A DNA stretch of 62,999 bases from Acidobacteriota bacterium (GTDB lineage Bacteria; Actinomycetota; Actinomycetes; Actinomycetales; Microbacteriaceae): assembly GCA_019352055.1 (NCBI GenBank), contig JABBOB010000003.1:48798-111796 (forward strand). Direction: 5' to 3'. The position numbers and the translations under genes are program-made. The notes below the pieces were generated by a model that had not been told where the DNA came from, did not search any database, and saw nothing but the letters and a program-made list of their open reading frames with translations. Numbering within the stretch: the stretch's first letter is position 1; each line of letters begins with the position of its first letter. Positions 59,522 to 62,999 of the stretch are shown one piece after another.

Positions 59522-60169
59522 GTGGACGAGACCGAGGCGCTGCGGCGGCGGCTGTACCGCCCGGACGCCTCCGACGACGACCGCGCCCGTTACGCGCAGC
59601 TGGTGCCGCGGGCGGTACCGGTCTCGGAGGCGCCTTCCGATGCCGGACGTCGGCGACGCGTCCCGTCGGTGCTCGTCCTGGGAGCGGTGGTGCTCGCCCT
59701 CGCGATCGTCGCGCTGGCGGTCCGTGCCATCGCGGCACCGGAGCACGCGGTCGCCCGGCTCCCTGCTGCGCCGAGCGCGAGCGCGATCGCGGCAGCAGGT
59801 CGGGTCACGGTCGGACCCGACGGCCTCGCGAAGCCCGGCGAACCCGTGCACGGCACCGGGACGGTCGAGGTGGCGATCGACGTGACGGGCGCCTCCTTCG
59901 ACGGCGGCAGGTTCTCGGTGCTGCTCAGCTCGACCGACGAGCGCCCGGTCGGTTGGAGCGCGGTCACGCTGGCGACGCGACGGGACTGGAGCTCGTATCG
60001 GAAGCCGGTCGGCGCCGGTCCCGCACGCGACCGGCTCGCCGCGACGCGACCCGACGAGATCGCGTACCGCGACTCGCCACCCCGGTGGGTCACGGTCGAG
60101 GCACCGGCGGACGCCGCGTGGACCCTCACCGTCGGGTTCGCCGGCGGACGCGTCGTCGCGCTGCCCTGA
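59522..60169 (+). CDS. LRRRLY-family single-pass membrane protein, copy 4 (most divergent)
   Basis: 215 aa. N-terminal TEALRRRLYRPDASDDDRARY (residues 4-24) is almost the same as copy 1; the membrane helix is 48-68. The outer domain is shorter and has GRFSVLLSSTDERPVGWSAVTLATRR and the end VTVEAPADAAWTLTVGFAGG, so the RWG-A motif is lost while VxAP is kept. Located between pepN and a DUF1304 gene. Confidence 0.72.
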   Translation: MDETEALRRRLYRPDASDDDRARYAQLVPRAVPVSEAPSDAGRRRRVPSVLVLGAVVLALAIVALAVRAIAAPEHAVARLPAAPSASAIAAAGRVTVGPDGLAKPGEPVHGTGTVEVAIDVTGASFDGGRFSVLLSSTDERPVGWSAVTLATRRDWSSYRKPVGAGPARDRLAATRPDEIAYRDSPPRWVTVEAPADAAWTLTVGFAGGRVVALP

Positions 60170-60192
60170 TCTCGGCTCGGTCGCCTCGCCGC

Positions 60193-60585
60193 TCACGAGG
60201 AGAGGACGCTGCCGAGCACGAGCAGCAGCACGGCGACCGCAGGGATCACGCCCTGCACCAGCGCCGCACGTGCCTTGCTGCGGTCGGAGATCAGCAGCAC
60301 GAGCGACGCGGCGACCATCGAGCCGGTGCCGACCAGGAGCGCGGTGCGGCCCGCGGCGGACGCGCCCGTGGCGACGAGCACCAGGCCGAGCAGCACGTCG
60401 ACGGCGAGGAACAGGTTGTAGAAGCCCTGGTTGAGCGCGAGCGGTGCGGTCACCCGAGCCTCCTCCTCCGTCGTCCCGAAGATCCGCCGGGCGCGTGCGG
60501 TGCGCCAGGCGATCGACTCCAACCAGAAGATGTAGCCGTGCACGAGGGCCGCCAGAGCCGCCAGCACCGATCCCGCGACGAGCAT
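60193..60585 (-). CDS. DUF1304 membrane protein
   Basis: 130 aa with four helices. Start at ATG 60585, 4 nt after GGGGGAG. Family marks are AALVHGYIFWLESIAWRT in helix 1, the loop FGTTEEEARVTAPLALNQGFYNLFLAVD, and the helix pair that follows. DUF1304 proteins are widespread small membrane proteins without a known role. Confidence 0.9.
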   Translation of the reverse strand: MLVAGSVLAALAALVHGYIFWLESIAWRTARARRIFGTTEEEARVTAPLALNQGFYNLFLAVDVLLGLVLVATGASAAGRTALLVGTGSMVAASLVLLISDRSKARAALVQGVIPAVAVLLLVLGSVLSS

Positions 60586-60688
60586 GCGGCTCCCCCGTTC
60601 CTGTCGCGCCCATCCTGGCGGCCCGTGCGATGCGGTGCGACCGGCGCGGCCTCCGGCCGCCGCGTCCTGCGCCACGGAACATCGACGC

Positions 60689-61651
60689 ATGCCGCATCCC
60701 CGACGCCGCCCGGCGGTGATCGCCGCCCCGATCGTGCTCGTCGTGCTGCTGGCCGGAGCGGTCGCGACGGGGCTCGCGGCCGCCGGCGGTGCGTGGGGAT
60801 CCTCGCACCCGTCCGCATCGACCACCTCGGCGCCCGAGCCCGGCGGGGCGACCGCGCTCGCGGTGCTCGCGACGCTGCAGGTCAAGGGCCGCGCGCCGAT
60901 GACCGGCTACGTCCGTACCGCGCGGTTCGGCGCGGCCTGGCTGGACGCGGACCGGAACGGCTGCGACACCCGCGACGACATCCTCCGGCGCGACCTCACG
61001 AACGTCACCGGTACGCGCTGCACCGTCAGCACCGGGGTGCTGCACGACCCGTACACCCGCGCCACGATCGACTTCGTCCGCGGCGCGCGGACCAGCGCGG
61101 CGGTGCAGATCGACCACGTCGTGCCGCTCGGCGACGCCTGGCAGACCGGTGCGCAGGGGTGGACGCAGGCGAAGCGCATCGCGCTCGCGAACGATCCGAT
61201 CAACCTGCTCGCGGTCGACGGGCCCACGAACGAGCAGAAGGGCGACTCCGACGCCGCGAGCTGGCTGCCACCGAACACGGGCTTCCGCTGCAGCTACGTC
61301 GCCCACCAGGTCGGAGTGAAGCACGCGTACGGGCTGTGGGTCACCGGCGCGGAGAAGGCCGCCATGCAGCGGATCCTCGGCGGCTGCCCGACCGTGACGG
61401 CGCCGACGTCGACCGTCGCGAAGCCGGTCTTCACCGGTCCGGGCTCGTCGCCGCCCGCGGCGGTCACGACCTCGGTCTCCGTCTCCACACCGGCATCGGC
61501 GCCGCGCCCGTCGATCGCCTCCGGCGCCGTCGTGCACGCAGGGTCGTACTGCTCGAGGGAGGGCGCGTCCGGGCGCACCGCCACCGGCGGCGCAGAGCGT
61601 TGCAGCACCTCCGCGACGGACAGCCGGCTGCGCTGGCGGTCCGCGGGCTGA
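60689..61651 (+). CDS. Exported HNH/DUF1524-type nuclease-like protein
   Basis: 320 aa from ATG 60689. A membrane or signal segment occupies about 10-32 (VIAAPIVLVVLLAGAVATGLAA). The nuclease core has YVRTARFGAAWLDADRNGCDTRDDILRRDL, the catalytic-type VQIDHVVPLGDAWQTGAQ, LANDPINLLAVDGPTNEQKGDSDAASWLPP. This is the usual exported GmrSD-C-like/HNH family. After a Ser/Thr/Pro-rich linker, a small Cys module ends SYCSREGASG...RCSTSATDSRLRWRSAG, as seen in many secreted actinobacterial nucleases. It probably degrades external nucleic acid. Confidence 0.88.
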   Translation: MPHPRRRPAVIAAPIVLVVLLAGAVATGLAAAGGAWGSSHPSASTTSAPEPGGATALAVLATLQVKGRAPMTGYVRTARFGAAWLDADRNGCDTRDDILRRDLTNVTGTRCTVSTGVLHDPYTRATIDFVRGARTSAAVQIDHVVPLGDAWQTGAQGWTQAKRIALANDPINLLAVDGPTNEQKGDSDAASWLPPNTGFRCSYVAHQVGVKHAYGLWVTGAEKAAMQRILGGCPTVTAPTSTVAKPVFTGPGSSPPAAVTTSVSVSTPASAPRPSIASGAVVHAGSYCSREGASGRTATGGAERCSTSATDSRLRWRSAG

Positions 61652-61678
61652 CCGCGGTCGTCGATCCGGGGCGGTCGT

Positions 61679-61684
61679 TAGCCT
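61679..61684 (+). promoter_or_regulatory. Leaderless-type -10 hexamer
   Basis: TAGCCT, 7 nt, then ATG 61692 of nagA. Confidence 0.5.
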
Positions 61685-61691
61685 GGTGCCG

Positions 61692-62831
61692 ATGCCGAAC
61701 ACCGAGGACCTGCTCATCGTGAACGCCCGGGTCGTGACCGGCGACGCCGTCACCGAGGACGGCTGGGTGCGGTTCGCGGACGGCGTCGTCGTCGCCCGCG
61801 GCGCCGGCGTCCCGCCGCAGCACGGTGGCGTGCTGCTCGACGCGGCCGGCCGGCTGCTGACTCCCGGCTTCGTGGACCTGCACGTGCACGGCGGTGGCGG
61901 CGGCGACGCGTCGAACGGGGCCGTCGACGTGCCGGAGGTGCTCGCCGCGCATCGCGCGCACGGCACGACCCGGTCGATGCTGTCCCTGGTCAGCGCTCCG
62001 GTCGACCGGCTCGCCGCGACCCTCCGCGAGCTCGCGCCGCTGGTCCGGGAGGACCCTCTGCTGCTCGGCGTGCACCTCGAGGGCCCGTTCCTCAGCCCCG
62101 ACAACACGGGTGCGCACGACCCCGCCGCGCTCACCGCGCCGACGGCGGCGGCGATCGACGCGCTGCTCGCCGCCGCGGACGGGACGCTCGCGCAGATCAC
62201 GATCGCGCCCGAGCTGCCCGGCGCCCCCGAGGCCATCGAGCGCCTCATCGACGCCGGCGTGCGGGTCGCGGTCGGGCACACGACCGCCGACCTCGCGACC
62301 GCCGGCCACGCGTTCGATTCGGGCGCCTCCTTCCTGACGCACGCGTTCAATGCGATGCCGGGCCTGCACCACCGCGCGCCCGGGCCGATCGGCGCGGCGC
62401 TCGACCGGCCCGGTGTCGTGCTGGAGCTCATCGCGGACGGGCTGCACGTGCACCCGATCCTGGTCGCGGCCCTGTTCCGGATGGCGCCCGGCCGTGTCGC
62501 GCTGATCACCGACGCGATGGCGGCGGCCGGTGTCGGGGACGGCACCTACCTCCTCGGCTCCCTCGAGGTCGAGGTGCGGGACGGGGCGGCGCGGCTCGCG
62601 AGCGGCTCGCTCGCCGGGTCCACGCTGACGCTCGACGCCGCGATCCGCACCGTCGTCGCCGCCGGCGTCCCGCTGGCCGAAGCCGTCCTCGCCGCCACTG
62701 CGACCCCGGCCCGCGCGATCGGCCGCCCCGACCTCGGCACTCTCGAGGTGGGCGCCCCCGCGGACGCGGTCCTCCTCAGCCCCTCCCTCGAGGTGGAGCA
62801 GGTCTGGGCGGCGGGCGCCCGCGTGCACTGA
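61692..62831 (+). CDS. nagA: N-acetylglucosamine-6-phosphate deacetylase
   Basis: 379 aa, standard NagA length. PGFVDLHVHGGGGGDA (metal HxH), GVHLEGPFLSPDNTGAHDP with the metal Glu, AVGHTTAD, FLTHAFNAMPGLHHRAPG, LELIADGLHVHP, and catalytic Asp in LITDAMAAAGV. It removes acetate from GlcNAc-6-P and, in many species, GalNAc-6-P. It could feed the AgaS/GatZ block at 36.5-41.6 kb, although it is not linked in one operon. Confidence 0.95.
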   Translation: MPNTEDLLIVNARVVTGDAVTEDGWVRFADGVVVARGAGVPPQHGGVLLDAAGRLLTPGFVDLHVHGGGGGDASNGAVDVPEVLAAHRAHGTTRSMLSLVSAPVDRLAATLRELAPLVREDPLLLGVHLEGPFLSPDNTGAHDPAALTAPTAAAIDALLAAADGTLAQITIAPELPGAPEAIERLIDAGVRVAVGHTTADLATAGHAFDSGASFLTHAFNAMPGLHHRAPGPIGAALDRPGVVLELIADGLHVHPILVAALFRMAPGRVALITDAMAAAGVGDGTYLLGSLEVEVRDGAARLASGSLAGSTLTLDAAIRTVVAAGVPLAEAVLAATATPARAIGRPDLGTLEVGAPADAVLLSPSLEVEQVWAAGARVH

Positions 62832-62837
62832 GCCCGA

Positions 62838-62932
62838 CAGCAGGAAGAACCGAGCACATCAGCAGGAACCATCCACTTCAGCAGGAACCATCGAGCGCTT
62901 CGTTCCTGCCGAACGTCCTGGTTCCTGCTGAA
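62838..62932. repeat. Direct and inverted CAGCAGGAACC repeats downstream of nagA
   Basis: CAGCAGGAAgAACC at 62838, then CAGCAGGAACCATC at 62860-62873 and 62879-62892 as direct repeats. The block TTCAGCAGGAACC (62877-62889) is exactly complementary to GGTTCCTGCTGAA (62920-62932). A small CGTTC-CTGCC-GAACG hairpin lies between (62901-62915). It sits between two convergent genes and may fold as a terminator or be a regulator's site. Confidence 0.7.
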
Positions 62933-62944
62933 GGGCTCGGGCTC

Positions 62945-62999
62945 CTAGCCGCGCTGCCAGGTGGGCTTGTGGTCGTAGGTGAAGCGGTAGTAGTCGGCG
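62945..62999 (-). CDS. C-terminal end of an unidentified protein (truncated by window edge)
   Basis: The minus-strand frame reads ADYYRFTYDHKPTWQRG and then stops at 62945-62947. The codon use fits a real gene. The aromatic tail is too short to identify. Confidence 0.5.
   Translation of the reverse strand, partial: ADYYRFTYDHKPTWQRG

Noticed and set aside
62838..62892. Three short repeats as a possible CRISPR array
   Set aside because: Repeats are only about 11-14 bp, intervals 5-8 bp, and part of an inverted structure; no cas gene is present.

Overview
The window is very GC-rich, densely coded actinobacterial DNA. The gene set (DUF222-HNH nuclease, NYN/LOTUS protein, MmyB-type regulator with a short-chain dehydrogenase, arginine deiminase, DUF6882, DUF1304, ECF sigma with zinc-finger anti-sigma) and the strong G/C bias at third codon positions suggest a Microbacteriaceae-like actinomycete chromosome. 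Genus and species cannot be read from the sequence. I see no rRNA, tRNA, CRISPR array, insertion sequence or prophage; the region looks like ordinary chromosome with accessory metabolism.

Layout. 1-5 kb: secreted Ig-like/TIM-barrel proteins, an amidohydrolase, a DUF4190-like protein with a glycosyltransferase, and an NYN/LOTUS RNase-like protein. 5-12 kb: ABM-domain protein, NERD protein, arginine deiminase, an SGNH-GAF protein, a membrane pseudokinase, a glutamine amidotransferase. 12-19 kb: pdxH, the first member of an unrecognised LRRRLY membrane family, two paralogous DFFADRRRG proteins, SDRs, DUF6882, MmyB regulator, hydrolase. 19-24 kb: a two-gene GMC oxidoreductase operon with a fused small subunit, a YbaK-type protein and a gamma-glutamyltransferase. 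24-28 kb: an ABC-2 permease with a secreted-hydrolase/ABC-ATPase fusion. 28-31 kb: aldo-keto reductase, multidrug/metabolite exporter, flavin monooxygenase. 31-34.5 kb: histidine kinase, response regulator, fatty-acid desaturase and a cold-shock protein, plausibly a cold-response unit. 34.6-36.5 kb: DUF222-HNH protein and a short unrecognised gene. 36.5-45.3 kb: an amino-sugar/tagatose block (two sugar kinases, AgaS-like SIS, GatZ, DeoR regulator, GH38 mannosidase). 45-49 kb: MarR, an NqrB/RnfD-FNR fusion with an FMN-binding lipoprotein, ECF sigma/anti-sigma. 49-57 kb: MBL protein, LRRRLY copies 2 and 3, MFS/SDR/HxlR block, hydrolases, second cold-shock gene. 57-63 kb: pepN, LRRRLY copy 4, DUF1304, secreted HNH protein, nagA, and an unusual repeat cluster before a truncated minus-strand gene.

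Two themes stand out. First, about 25 start codons lie 6-7 nt after a YAnnnT hexamer with no room for a Shine-Dalgarno site, which implies widespread leaderless transcription. Genes inside operons overlap by 4 nt (GTGA/ATGA), while a minority have clear AGGAGG-type sites. Second, four dispersed genes encode a paralogous single-pass membrane family (N-terminal LRRRLY motif, C-terminal RWG-A motif) that I cannot match to a known family; three of the four have the same leaderless promoter layout. Other notable points are several enzyme-like proteins lacking catalytic residues, fusion proteins with unusual topology, a shared 5'-leader element in the two cold-shock genes, and a tagatose pathway that seems to use GatZ without an aldolase.
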